64,000 bases of DNA from Oceaniovalibus sp. ACAM 378. Lineage in GTDB: Bacteria; Pseudomonadota; Alphaproteobacteria; Rhodobacterales; Rhodobacteraceae. Under the pieces are notes generated by a model. It made no database searches. It saw only the letters and a program-made list of their open reading frames with translations, and was not told where the DNA came from. The first letter of the stretch is position 1. Each line of letters opens with the position of its first letter. The stretch is from positions 248,001-312,000 of the forward strand of contig NZ_VSJK01000006.1 of NCBI RefSeq assembly GCF_008085915.1, read 5' to 3'. Positions 19,261 through 28,638 of this stretch are shown piece by piece. Position numbers and translations under genes: made by a program.

Positions 19261-21054
19261 GTGGCAGGTGAACGAGTTGGACGGACGTGGCAGGGATATG
19301 CCGCCCTTGGTGCTGTTCTGGTCACCGCATGGCCTGCATTGGCGCTCGACAACCTTGAATTTACCGCGCCGGGGGCTGACGACGCCCTGTTGGACGGATT
19401 GCGTGCCGCATCTCTGTTGGTGGCCGCCCAGTCCGAAGATGTACAGGACCCTCAAGAACTTCTGGCCGCCGCTCTTGCCGATTATGGCCGGCTGGTCGGG
19501 GCGCTTTATGCCGATGGCCGTTTTGGCGGGGTGATCAATATAACCATCGACGGACGCGAGGCAGCGGCGATCCCGCCACTTGACCCGCCGGGTGCGATCC
19601 GCACCATCGCGGTGTCGGTACAGCCCGGCCCGCAATATCTGTTTTCCGAAACCACGGTCGCCCCGCGCGCGCCCGATACCGAACTCCCCGATGGGTTCGT
19701 GATCGGTAAGCCCGCGCGCACCCCGGTGATCCGCGACGGCGTATCGGCAGTGGTCGAGGGCTGGCGTGACGCCGGGCGCGCCAAGGCCGCCGTTTCATCG
19801 CAGAAGTTAACGGCGAACCACGACCGCGATCAGGTGGGCGTGAACGTCGGGATTGCCCCCGGCCCGCTGGTGCGGTTCGGCGATTTGCTGCTGAAAGGCG
19901 GCGACCGGGTGCGTCCCGCGCGGCTGCAAAAGATTGCCGGGCTGCCGGTGGGCGAGGTTTATTCGCCAGCGATGATTGACAAGGTCGCGACTCGTCTGCG
20001 CCGCACCGGGGTGTTCAAATCTGTCGCACTGACCGAAGCCGAGCGTCTTGGCCCCGGCGATACTCTGGATGTCACAGCGACGCTGGACGAAGAAAAGCCG
20101 CGCCGGTTCGGTGCTTCGGCCGAGCTGTCCTCGGTCGAGGGATTGCGGCTGGCCGGGTTCTGGATGCACCGCAATCTGCTGGGCGGGGCTGAGCGGTTGC
20201 GGTTTGAGGGTGAAGTCGCCGGGATCGGCGGTGGCACGGGGGGCGAAGATTACCGCTTTTCCGTCCGCTATGGCCGCCCCGCGACACCGGACCCGGATAC
20301 CGACCTTTACGTGCTGGCGCTGGTCGAACACGATGACGAGCCTGACTATATCTCCGATTCCGGCACTCTGGGGTTCGGGTTTACCCGTTACCAGACCGAC
20401 GAACTGACGCTTGAGGCCGGTCTGACGTTTCGGTTTTCCAAGGATAAAGACGCCTTTGGCACGACCCGGTTCAGCCATGTAAACCTGCCTTTGGGCGCAA
20501 CATACGACAGTCGCGACATGGCTCTGGATGCGACCAAGGGATATTTCGCCGATGTCGATCTGATGCCGTTCATTGGTGTCGCAGGCAGCGAAACCGGCGC
20601 GCGACTGGCCTTTGACACTCGGGCCTATCGCAGCCTTGGCGAAAAAATCGTGCTGGCCGGGCGGGTTCAGGGCGGATCGATCATCGGGGCATCGGTGCTG
20701 GGGGTGCCCAACGATTACCGGTTCTATTCGGGCGGAGGCGGCACAGTGCGCGGGCAAAGTTATCAGTCGTTGGGCATCACGGTGAACGGCAACGACACCG
20801 GCGGGCGCTCGTTTCTTGGCCTGTCGGGCGAGCTGCGCGCAACGGTGCGCAAGAACATCGGTGTCGTCGCGTTCGCAGATTACGGCTTCATCGGCGAAGG
20901 CAGCTTTGGCGGCACCGGCGACAGCCATGCCGGCGCGGGTCTGGGCCTGCGATATCTAACGCCCATCGGGCCAATCCGGCTTGACGTGGCGGCGCCCATT
21001 GGCGGCACCGGCAGTGGCGCACAGGTCTATGTTGGTATCGGGCAGGCATTTTGA
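19261..21054 (+). CDS. tamA: TamA, outer-membrane component of the TAM complex
   Basis: TamA is an Omp85-family outer-membrane protein that works with TamB to insert surface proteins and move lipid. The predicted product has a signal peptide ending ALAL, POTRA domains (about residues 30-250) and a C-terminal 16-strand barrel with GGGGTVRGQSYQSLG and the final GLRYLTPIGPIRLDVAAPIGG. A GTG at 19261 with a GGGGG stretch about 8 bp upstream is chosen as start. An in-frame ATG at 19186 would add 25 residues before the signal peptide and is less likely. tamB overlaps its stop by one base (TGATG). Confidence 0.9.
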   Translation: MAGERVGRTWQGYAALGAVLVTAWPALALDNLEFTAPGADDALLDGLRAASLLVAAQSEDVQDPQELLAAALADYGRLVGALYADGRFGGVINITIDGREAAAIPPLDPPGAIRTIAVSVQPGPQYLFSETTVAPRAPDTELPDGFVIGKPARTPVIRDGVSAVVEGWRDAGRAKAAVSSQKLTANHDRDQVGVNVGIAPGPLVRFGDLLLKGGDRVRPARLQKIAGLPVGEVYSPAMIDKVATRLRRTGVFKSVALTEAERLGPGDTLDVTATLDEEKPRRFGASAELSSVEGLRLAGFWMHRNLLGGAERLRFEGEVAGIGGGTGGEDYRFSVRYGRPATPDPDTDLYVLALVEHDDEPDYISDSGTLGFGFTRYQTDELTLEAGLTFRFSKDKDAFGTTRFSHVNLPLGATYDSRDMALDATKGYFADVDLMPFIGVAGSETGARLAFDTRAYRSLGEKIVLAGRVQGGSIIGASVLGVPNDYRFYSGGGGTVRGQSYQSLGITVNGNDTGGRSFLGLSGELRATVRKNIGVVAFADYGFIGEGSFGGTGDSHAGAGLGLRYLTPIGPIRLDVAAPIGGTGSGAQVYVGIGQAF

Positions 21055-24000
21055 TGACATATATTTCGCGCCTGCTGATCGCCCTGCTGATCCTTGCTGT
21101 TCCCGTCTCATCGCCCGTTGTGGCGCAGGACGAAGATGGCGGTGGCTTTCTTGAACGGTTGATCGAAGACAACCTGTCCGGGGCAGGGCGGGTCGTGACG
21201 ATTCAGGGCTTTGCCGGTGCGCTCAGCTCCCGCGCTCGGCTGGATACATTGACCATTGCCGACAGCGAAGGCGTCTGGCTGACCCTGCGCGACGTGGTGC
21301 TTGACTGGAACCGTTCGGCCCTGTTGCGCGGACGGTTGGAGGTCACCGAGTTGACGGCGGCGGAAATCCTGTTGCCCCGCGCTCCGGTTTCGGAATCCAC
21401 CGCCCCATCTCCCGAGGCGACGCCGTTCAAGCTGCCGGACCTGCCGGTATCGGTGCAGATCGGCAAAGTGGCAGCCGAAAAAGTCTCGCTGGGCGAGGCG
21501 CTGTTCGGGGCCGCCGCTGATGTATCGCTGGAGGGTTCGGTGTCTCTTGCCGGTGGTGCGGGCGAAGCGGATATCGCCATCCGCCGGATCGACGGGCGCG
21601 AAGGATCGCTGACTCTTAAAGTGGCCTATGACAACGGCACCGAGGTGCTGGCGCTGAACCTTGACGTGGCCGAGGGCGAAGACGGGATCGCGGCGAACCT
21701 GCTGACCCTGCCGGGCAAACCTTCGGTTCATCTGACAGTGGCAGGCGACGGCCCGCTGGCGGATTTCACTGCCGATATCGGCTTGGAAACTGATGGCGAG
21801 CCGCGGATTACCGGCACGGTTGCGTTAAGCGCCGATGGCACGGGCGATGCCGTCACCCGCCGGTTTTCCGCCAACATCGGTGGCGATATCGCGCCGGTGT
21901 TCGCGCCGCGCTATCGTCCGTTCTTTGGCCCTGACATACGGCTGATTGCCGAGGGACAGCGCGAACCGGACGGGCGTACCGTGCTCGACCGCTTTTCACT
22001 TACCGCGGATGCGCTGTCGCTGAATGGTCAGGTGGTGATCGCCGCGAATGGCCTGCCCGAAAAGATCGACGTGACAGGCGAAATTATCGCAGCTGACGGC
22101 ACCTCGGTTCTGTTGCCGATGGGTGGCGAAAGCACGCAGGTGGGCCGGGTCGGCCTGAACGTGCAATTCGACGCGGCGCAGGGCGAGGATTGGACCGGCG
22201 ATATTACGCTGGAAGATCTGGATCTGGCGACCATCGATATCGGCCGGGTGGTGTTGGACGGTTCGGGACAGATTGCCGACGACGCCGGTGCCAAGACGGT
22301 CACCGCCGGTTTCGATTTCAGTGTGACGGGATTGTCTGCCGCCGATCCCTCTGTGGCGCAGGCGTTGGGCGATTCTGCAACGGGCTCCATCGCGATCGAC
22401 TGGGCGACAGGTGCGCCGCTGGCTCTGCGAAAGCTGCGGCTGACGGGGGCAAGCTTTGATCTGGACGGGTCGGGGCAGGTGACATTTGGCGACCGGGTTC
22501 TGGCCACCCTCAAGGCCGTGTTGAACGCCGATGATCTGACCGCATTCTCTGGGCTGGCGGGGCGGACGCTGGACGGTTCAGCAGCGCTGGACATCGATCT
22601 GAGCGCCGCCCCTCTGGACGGCAGTTTCGATGTGACGCTGGGCGGCACGGCCACCAACCTGTCAGTCGATCAGCCGCAGGCAGACGCTCTGCTGGCCGGG
22701 GAAACCCGGCTGAGCCTGCGCGCCGACCGCGATGAAACCGGCACGCGGCTGTCTGAACTGACCCTGACCAATCCGGCGCTGGAGCTTGCAGCCAGTGGCG
22801 ATTTGAAATCCGAGGCAAGCAGCCTGCGCGCAGACATCCGTATGGTGGAGTCCGCCGTGCTCGATCCGCGGCTGTCCGGACCGATCGAGGTGACCGCACT
22901 GGCGCAGCAGGCGGGCAGCGCGTGGAATTATGAACTGCGCGGCGCCGGTGCGGGTGCCGAGATCGACAGCACCGGCACGGTCAGCGGACTGGATGATCCG
23001 TCCTTCCGCATCACGACCGAAACCAAGGCGACCATTGCCGATCTTGCCGGATTTTCCGGGTTGGCCGGGCGCGATCTGGCCGGGTCCGCTGACCTGCGGG
23101 TCAACGGCTTTGTGCTGGCCGATCTAAGCCTCGCCGATGCGACCGTCGACGGCACCACCCAAGGTATTCGTATCGGCGATGCGCGGATCGACGATCTGTT
23201 GATCGGGCAGACCGATCTGTCATTGCGGGTTCAGCGCGACGGTCCTGTCGTGACATTCCCCCGGTTCACGCTGAATGGCGCGGGCGCGGGCCTGCGCGCC
23301 ACCGGCTCGGCCGAAGTGCGCGGCGTGATGGATGCCGCACCGCTGATCAGCGGCGCGGTGGAGTTCAGCGCCAACCGGTTGTCGCCATTCTCGGCCCTGG
23401 CCGGTCGCCCGCTGGACGGGGCAGTGACGGGCAAGGTTTCCGGCTCGGCGCGGATGGATGGGTCCGAGGCGGATCTGCTGATTGATGCCAATGGGCGGTC
23501 GGTGCGGACCGGAATCGACGGGCTTGACCCGGTGCTGGCCGGGATCGTCGAGCTGGCGGGTCGCGTAAAGCGTGTGGAGGACACGGTCACCATCGACGAT
23601 CTGGTGCTGAGCGCCGAAGCGCCGGGCCTGCGACTGACCGGTTCGGCGCGGGCCGAGGACATCACCGGTTCCGCGCCTCTGGCGGCGCTCGACGGCACAT
23701 TGGCGGTGGATGACCTGTCGAAATTCTCGGGCCTTGCCGGGCGCGAGTTGGGCGGCGCGGTGGACGTGACGGTGGATGCGACCGCGCGCACTGGCCTCAG
23801 CGTGCTGGATGCGGTGCTTGACGGTGAGACACGCAATTTGCGTCTGGGGCAGGAGAATGCTGACCGCCTGTTGCGCGGCGTGACAAAACTGGCGCTGAGC
23901 GCCCGCCGCGATGGCGATGTGATCGACCTGAGCCGGCTGAACATCACCAACCCGCAGATCACGGCGGTGGCCGATGGCCGCTATAACGCCGGGCAAAGTG

Positions 24001-25997
24001 CGCTGAAGGCCGATGTGACCATCGCTGATCTGTCCGATCTGGATGCCCGGATGACCGGGAGCGGCAAGGTCAATCTGTTCGCCGAAGAGGTGGGCGATGT
24101 CTGGCAAGTCACGCTGGACGGGGATGCCGCCGACGCCGTGGTGCGCGCCACGGCCGAGGTGCGCAATGCCCTGAGCGGCAATCCGACGGTCGCCGGATCG
24201 GCCAATGTGGATGCACGAGATCTGTCGCGGTTTGCGCCCTTGGCCAACCGGCCTTTGGGCGGCGCACTTACCGCACAGCTTTCGGGTAGTGCGCGCGCCG
24301 ATCTGGGTGTGTTCGACGTGGACGCAACGGTGGACGGGCGCAACCTGCGCATCGGCGTACCCGAGGCCGACCGGATTCTGGGCGCGCAAACCGACCTGCG
24401 CATTGTTGCCCGGCGCACCGGCCCGGACAGCCCGATCGACGTAGAGACGTTCCGCGCGCAAACCCCAATGCTGAGCGCGACGGCAAACGGCACGGTTCTG
24501 GGCAACGACGCAAACCTGACGGTTGATGCGCGGCTGGCCGATATCGCGCCCTTTGTACCCGGTTTCAGCGGCCCGGTGACGGCGGGCGGGACGATACGCA
24601 GCGCGGGCAGTACGCTGAACCTGAATGTCACCGGGACCGGGCCGGGGGGGATCACCCTGCGCGCCACGGGGGATGTGCAACAGGATTTCAGCCGCGCGAA
24701 CCTGTCCGTCGCGGGCAGGGCGCCTTTGGCATTGGCCAACAGTTTCATCGAACCGCGCCTGCTGGACGGAACTCTGGCATTCGATCTGGGCATCAACGGT
24801 CCGCTGGCGTTGTCGTCGGTCAGCGGGCAGCTCTCGTCTTCTGACGCGCGTCTTGTGGCTCCGGCGCTGGGTGTGGTGCTTGAGAATATAGCCCTGACCG
24901 CCAATTTGGGCGGCAACACCGCGCAATTGAACCTTCAGGCCGAAAAACAGGGCGGCGGGCGGCTGACCGTCACCGGCCCGATCACGCTGAGCGGTGGATT
25001 CAATGCGGATCTGGCGATTGACGCGAGGGGCCTCGTTTTCGAAGACCCCCGGCTGTATCGCACGGTGCTGGATGGGCGGATCGGCGTCAACGGACCTTTG
25101 ACCGGCGGGGCGCGGATTTCGGGAACGCTGAATCTGGGCGAAACCGAAGTGCGGATCCCGTCAACCGGGCTGGGTGCAACGGGGCCGATCCCCGACGGGT
25201 TGGTTCATGTCAACGAACCGGCAGCGGTGCGCGCAACCCGTGAGCGGGCCGGAATGATTGAACAGGCCGGATCGGGCAGCGGCGGATCGGGCGGCGGTGT
25301 TGCTTATCCACTCGATCTGACAATTCAGGCCACAAACCGGATTTTCATCCGCGGTCGCGGTCTGGACGCCGAGATGGGGGGCGCGCTGACGCTGCGCGGA
25401 ACGACGGCCAATGTCATTCCGGCAGGGCAGTTCGATCTGGTGCGTGGGCGGCTTGATCTTCTGGGCAAACGGCTGACGATGGACGAGGGGCGGGTGACGC
25501 TTCAGGGCGATTTCACGCCGTTTATCCGGCTGGTGGCGCGCACTGACGCGGGTGATGTCGTCGTGATCATCGTTATCGAGGGCGAGGCACTGTCGCCCGA
25601 AATTGATTTCCTGTCGGAACCGTCACTGCCCGAGGAAGAAGTGCTGGCGCGTCTGCTGTTCGGCAAATCGATCACTTCGATTTCACCGCTTCAGGCGGCG
25701 CAGCTGGCATCCGCCGTGGCGACACTGGCGGGCAAGGGGGGCGATGGCGTGATCGGCAAGCTGCGCAATAGCTTCGGGCTGGATGATCTGGACATCACCA
25801 CCGACGACGAGGGCAACGCCGGAGTGCGCGCGGGGAAATACCTGTCCGAGAATGTCTATACCGATGTGACCATCGAGGCCGGGGGCGATGCGACGATCAA
25901 TCTCAACCTCGATCTGTCGCCCTCGCTGACGATCAAGGGCGGCGCGAGCAACAGCGGTGAAACCTCTCTCGGGATATTCTATGAAAAGGATTATTGA
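21054..25997 (+). CDS. tamB: TamB, translocation and assembly module protein
   Basis: TamB spans the periplasm from an inner-membrane anchor to TamA and has the beta-taco groove of bridge-like lipid transfer proteins. The 1647-residue product has an N-terminal signal anchor, a very long repetitive beta region and the classic DUF490 C-terminus (EIDFLSEPSLPEEEVLARLLFGKS and GDATINLNLDLSPSLTIKGG, ending in Phe-Tyr-Glu-Lys-Asp-Tyr). Five copies of a FSGLAGR-x-L-x-G motif start with Phe498, 667, 779, 891 and 1060, so spacing is 169, 112, 112 and 169 residues, followed by related DxLLxGxTxLxL segments. It is longer than E. coli TamB (1259 residues), and the repeats explain much of the excess. The start is the ATG in TGATG. 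Confidence 0.93.
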   Translation: MTYISRLLIALLILAVPVSSPVVAQDEDGGGFLERLIEDNLSGAGRVVTIQGFAGALSSRARLDTLTIADSEGVWLTLRDVVLDWNRSALLRGRLEVTELTAAEILLPRAPVSESTAPSPEATPFKLPDLPVSVQIGKVAAEKVSLGEALFGAAADVSLEGSVSLAGGAGEADIAIRRIDGREGSLTLKVAYDNGTEVLALNLDVAEGEDGIAANLLTLPGKPSVHLTVAGDGPLADFTADIGLETDGEPRITGTVALSADGTGDAVTRRFSANIGGDIAPVFAPRYRPFFGPDIRLIAEGQREPDGRTVLDRFSLTADALSLNGQVVIAANGLPEKIDVTGEIIAADGTSVLLPMGGESTQVGRVGLNVQFDAAQGEDWTGDITLEDLDLATIDIGRVVLDGSGQIADDAGAKTVTAGFDFSVTGLSAADPSVAQALGDSATGSIAIDWATGAPLALRKLRLTGASFDLDGSGQVTFGDRVLATLKAVLNADDLTAFSGLAGRTLDGSAALDIDLSAAPLDGSFDVTLGGTATNLSVDQPQADALLAGETRLSLRADRDETGTRLSELTLTNPALELAASGDLKSEASSLRADIRMVESAVLDPRLSGPIEVTALAQQAGSAWNYELRGAGAGAEIDSTGTVSGLDDPSFRITTETKATIADLAGFSGLAGRDLAGSADLRVNGFVLADLSLADATVDGTTQGIRIGDARIDDLLIGQTDLSLRVQRDGPVVTFPRFTLNGAGAGLRATGSAEVRGVMDAAPLISGAVEFSANRLSPFSALAGRPLDGAVTGKVSGSARMDGSEADLLIDANGRSVRTGIDGLDPVLAGIVELAGRVKRVEDTVTIDDLVLSAEAPGLRLTGSARAEDITGSAPLAALDGTLAVDDLSKFSGLAGRELGGAVDVTVDATARTGLSVLDAVLDGETRNLRLGQENADRLLRGVTKLALSARRDGDVIDLSRLNITNPQITAVADGRYNAGQSALKADVTIADLSDLDARMTGSGKVNLFAEEVGDVWQVTLDGDAADAVVRATAEVRNALSGNPTVAGSANVDARDLSRFAPLANRPLGGALTAQLSGSARADLGVFDVDATVDGRNLRIGVPEADRILGAQTDLRIVARRTGPDSPIDVETFRAQTPMLSATANGTVLGNDANLTVDARLADIAPFVPGFSGPVTAGGTIRSAGSTLNLNVTGTGPGGITLRATGDVQQDFSRANLSVAGRAPLALANSFIEPRLLDGTLAFDLGINGPLALSSVSGQLSSSDARLVAPALGVVLENIALTANLGGNTAQLNLQAEKQGGGRLTVTGPITLSGGFNADLAIDARGLVFEDPRLYRTVLDGRIGVNGPLTGGARISGTLNLGETEVRIPSTGLGATGPIPDGLVHVNEPAAVRATRERAGMIEQAGSGSGGSGGGVAYPLDLTIQATNRIFIRGRGLDAEMGGALTLRGTTANVIPAGQFDLVRGRLDLLGKRLTMDEGRVTLQGDFTPFIRLVARTDAGDVVVIIVIEGEALSPEIDFLSEPSLPEEEVLARLLFGKSITSISPLQAAQLASAVATLAGKGGDGVIGKLRNSFGLDDLDITTDDEGNAGVRAGKYLSENVYTDVTIEAGGDATINLNLDLSPSLTIKGGASNSGETSLGIFYEKDY

Positions 25998-26047
25998 TCG
26001 CGGGTTGCGGACCGGCGATCACTGAACGCGGCGCATCCCAGCCACGT

Positions 26048-26087
26048 AAGGGGGCAGGGCCCGGCGGATCGTGATCCTCGCCCCCTT
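26048..26087. terminator. Hairpin between convergent tamB and kinase genes
   Basis: An 8-bp perfect stem (AAGGGGGC at 26048-26055 with GCCCCCTT at 26080-26087) encloses a 24-nt loop that itself contains GGATC/GATCC. It sits between the tamB stop and the stop of the convergent kinase gene, the right place for a two-way terminator. There is no clear T run. Confidence 0.5.
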
Positions 26088-26091
26088 TGGG

Positions 26092-27870
26092 TCAGCCTGC
26101 CGAACTGCCCGAACTGCGGTTGGATCCGGTGTCGGGATCGTCGGTGAAATCCGCAGTCTCGAAGGTGACGCCAACGGAATACACCCCGTTGTCTTCATTG
26201 GCGCTGCTTACGCCGCCCAGTTGCATCACAAACGCGCTGATCAACTGTGACCCGAGGCCGGAGACCGCTTGGTTTTGCTGCTCGATCACAAAGGGGCCAG
26301 TGCTGTTGGCAATGATCAGTTCGATTTTCGCAGCGCCGCTGGTGTCCTGTTCCAATTTGCGCAGGATCACCGAAACCCAAGGGTTCCCGGTCTCGGGCTG
26401 GCCGAGATATTTGAAGGCATTGGTCACGGCCTCGGTCAACATAAGCGACAGGGGCACCGCCTGATCGGGATAGAGCAGCACAGGTTCGGTTTCGAGCGTA
26501 AAGTCGATCCGTTTGCCGGGCACGATCGACGAATTTGCCAGCTGCCGCGCAAGCTCGGAAATCAGGGTGTCGGCCCGCACTTCGGACAGGACAGCCGCCT
26601 GATACAGATTGCGATGCACGGTCGCCAGACCCATCACCCGGTCCTGCAGGCGGCGCAGCATGAATTTGGTTTCGCCGTGCTGGGCGCGGCGGATCTGCAT
26701 GTTGGTCATCGACGCGATCAGTTGCAGGTTGTTCTTGACCCGGTGATGCACCTCTTTCAGCAACACGTCCTTTTCATGCAGCAGGTTTTCTTGATCCGCC
26801 TCGTCCAGCAGGATCTGTTCGGTCATCTGGGAAAATGCATCCATCACCTCGCGCAGTTCGGCTGGCACGTCGCGGCCATCATCGATGCGGATCCGGCGCG
26901 TGGCGGCAAAGGTGCGAATATTTCGGCGCAGGCTGCGGATGTGGCGGATGACCAACCGGTGCACGGCGATATAGGCGACGGCAAGGCTTGCCAGCCACAT
27001 CAGCAGCGGAAACAGCATCGCCGCGACATAACCGCCGACGCCGATCCGCCAGGTTTCGACCGACCATATTCCAAGAGTATAGACCTGCCCTGGAACCAGC
27101 GGCACCACAGTATAAATCCGTTCGCGCCCCGCCTTGTCGAAATCCTGAAACACAATTCCGGTGTCGGTGGTCAGATTGACAAGGGCGCGGTTGGCCGGAA
27201 TCCGCTTTTCGACGGTTTCAAGTCCAACGTCCGAGATCAGCGGAATTCCCTGACTGTCGAATGTCAGAATGTCGATGGCATTGACCTGATTGCCTTCGAT
27301 ATCCCGTTCCAGGGTCACGCTGTTGAACGGCAGGGCAAGAGTGACGTAACCGATCGGCTGCATGGAAGCGTCGCGCACCGATTTACGGATCAGGATCGAG
27401 GCCGCGTCGGTGATCGCAGTACGTTCGGCAACTCTGACCGAGCCCTCTGTGTCATTGGAGAACATCAGGGCGACGTCGGGTTCGGCAACCTGCTGCCCGA
27501 CCCGCTGGGATCCGCAAACCAACTGGCCCGTGGTATCGGTGAAGCCCGCAAAGTTGATGATCGGCGTATCCCGCACCATGCGGACCATATAGGCGCTGCA
27601 CGACGATGTGTCGTCCATCATTTCGGGCAGGTTCAAAGCCAGTGAATCCGCCAGACCGATCATCCGAGTAATGACGCGGCGTTCGACGGCAGAGGCATTC
27701 AGACTTTCGCCCAAAAGGGATGAATCGACGCGGCGGTTCGCCTCGGACAGCACCCGCCAGGTCTGCATCATCGTCATGATGCCGACGGGCAAAAGAGCCA
27801 GCCCCAGCAGGAGAACCAACCGCACGCCAAGCCTGTCAAGCCGCGCAAATCCCAGAGCGCCGGGAACCAT
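26092..27870 (-). CDS. Membrane-bound HisKA_2 sensor histidine kinase of the general stress response
   Basis: The ATG at 27870 begins one base after the ecfG stop (TGAAATG), so this 592-residue start is preferred to an extension that would overlap ecfG. Order: TM1 (residues 17-37), a periplasmic sensor of about 240 residues, TM2 (about 280-305), a HAMP-like linker, then the HisKA_2 dimerisation motif LLKEVHHRVKNNLQLIASM (phospho-His at 375/376) and a HATPase domain with LTEAVTNAFKYLG. HisKA_2/HWE kinases of this kind control PhyR in alphaproteobacteria, and its place in the nepR-ecfG operon supports a role as the PhyR kinase/phosphatase. The signal sensed is unknown. Confidence 0.88.
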   Translation of the reverse strand: MVPGALGFARLDRLGVRLVLLLGLALLPVGIMTMMQTWRVLSEANRRVDSSLLGESLNASAVERRVITRMIGLADSLALNLPEMMDDTSSCSAYMVRMVRDTPIINFAGFTDTTGQLVCGSQRVGQQVAEPDVALMFSNDTEGSVRVAERTAITDAASILIRKSVRDASMQPIGYVTLALPFNSVTLERDIEGNQVNAIDILTFDSQGIPLISDVGLETVEKRIPANRALVNLTTDTGIVFQDFDKAGRERIYTVVPLVPGQVYTLGIWSVETWRIGVGGYVAAMLFPLLMWLASLAVAYIAVHRLVIRHIRSLRRNIRTFAATRRIRIDDGRDVPAELREVMDAFSQMTEQILLDEADQENLLHEKDVLLKEVHHRVKNNLQLIASMTNMQIRRAQHGETKFMLRRLQDRVMGLATVHRNLYQAAVLSEVRADTLISELARQLANSSIVPGKRIDFTLETEPVLLYPDQAVPLSLMLTEAVTNAFKYLGQPETGNPWVSVILRKLEQDTSGAAKIELIIANSTGPFVIEQQNQAVSGLGSQLISAFVMQLGGVSSANEDNGVYSVGVTFETADFTDDPDTGSNRSSGSSAG

Positions 27871-27871
27871 T

Positions 27872-28426
27872 TCAGCCGTTGCGCGGCGCAGAAAGCACCG
27901 AGGCATTGTTGGCGTCGGAAATGGTCGGATCCTCTCCCTCTTCCAGATGCAGGAGTTCGGCCAGTTTCTTGCGCCCGCGATTGGCCCGGCTCTTGATCGT
28001 GCCGACGGCAACGCCGCACATTGCCGCCGCTTCCTCGTAAGCAAAACCCGAGCCGCCGACCAGAATCAACGCCTCGCGTTGCTCAACTGGCAGTTTGTCA
28101 AAAGCCTTGCGGAAATCGTTCAACGCCAGCCGTCCGTCATGGGCCGGTTTTTCGGCAAGATTGCCGGCCATGATGCCGTCAATATCCTCGACCTCGCGTT
28201 TGACCTTGCGGCGCGACGAATAGAACGCGTTGCGCTGGATCGTGAACAGCCAGGCGCGCAGATTTGTGCCGGGTGTAAAGCTGGTGATGTTTTTCCACGC
28301 CTTTTCAATTGTGTCCTGCACAAGATCGTCGGCGGCGGATGAATTTCGAGTCAATGACATCGCAAAAGCACGCAGCGCTGGCAAGTGATCGATCAATTCA
28401 TCCCGCGGGTCGCGGTGTTCCGTCAT
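27872..28426 (-). CDS. ecfG: EcfG-family sigma factor of the general stress response
   Basis: The 184-residue ECF sigma factor has region 2 (DDLVQDTIEKAWKNITSF and LRAWLFTIQRNAFYSSRRK) and region 4 (LPVEQREALILVGGSGFAYEEAA then GVAVGTIKSRANRGRKKL). This is the ECF15/EcfG pattern. EcfG directs RNA polymerase to GGAAC-N16/17-CGTT promoters and is held by NepR until phosphorylated PhyR takes NepR away. Its ATG overlaps the nepR stop by ATGA and its stop is one base before the kinase ATG. A consensus EcfG promoter upstream of nepR implies autoregulation. Confidence 0.95.
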   Translation of the reverse strand: MTEHRDPRDELIDHLPALRAFAMSLTRNSSAADDLVQDTIEKAWKNITSFTPGTNLRAWLFTIQRNAFYSSRRKVKREVEDIDGIMAGNLAEKPAHDGRLALNDFRKAFDKLPVEQREALILVGGSGFAYEEAAAMCGVAVGTIKSRANRGRKKLAELLHLEEGEDPTISDANNASVLSAPRNG

Positions 28427-28569
28427 TTGGGCGGTTCCTGCTCGCGCAGCTTGTTCAGCAGATCCTTGAACCGGTCCGGTACCTCGTTCTTTTCAACTTC
28501 GCGGTAAACCCGCCGCAAGTTTTCATCGATCTGCTTCATTACGTTCGAGGGTTCCTTGGCAGGGTCCAT
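28423..28569 (-). CDS. nepR: NepR anti-sigma factor
   Basis: This 48-residue reading frame encodes a product with the NepR core: MKQIDENLRRVYREV, then EKNEVPDRFKDLLNKLREQE. The two amphipathic helices are the part that binds EcfG, or PhyR when PhyR is phosphorylated. Its TGA overlaps the ecfG ATG (ATGA), as expected for a coupled anti-sigma/sigma pair. The start at 28569 lies 45 bp from the end of the -10 element of the divergent stress promoter. It is at the short end for the family and easily missed by gene callers. Confidence 0.93.
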   Translation of the reverse strand: MDPAKEPSNVMKQIDENLRRVYREVEKNEVPDRFKDLLNKLREQEPPK

Positions 28570-28606
28570 AATCTGATCTAGCTCTCATCATTATTCTGCG
28601 CGCTTC

Positions 28607-28631
28607 GGAACCAAACGCCACCGTCGGCGTT
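28607..28631 (+). promoter_or_regulatory. EcfG-dependent promoter for phyR
   Basis: The -35 element GGAAC is at 28607-28611 and the -10 element CGTT at 28628-28631, separated by exactly 16 bp, an exact match to the known EcfG consensus. The phyR ATG is 42 bp downstream. It lies within a perfect 16-bp-arm palindrome (28604-28619 and 28626-28641). Confidence 0.88.
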
Positions 28632-28638
28632 TGGTTCC
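28614..28638 (-). promoter_or_regulatory. EcfG-dependent promoter for nepR-ecfG-kinase
   Basis: On the minus strand GGAAC (28638-28634) and CGTT (28617-28614) are 16 bp apart, again an exact consensus. This promoter and the phyR promoter share the two arms of one palindrome, so the -35 of each overlaps the other's -10 region. nepR starts 45 bp downstream. Confidence 0.88.

Noticed and set aside
23220-24926. 568-codon minus-strand frame inside tamB
   Set aside because: Repetitive, Arg/Gln-rich shadow of the tamB repeats with no domain signature.
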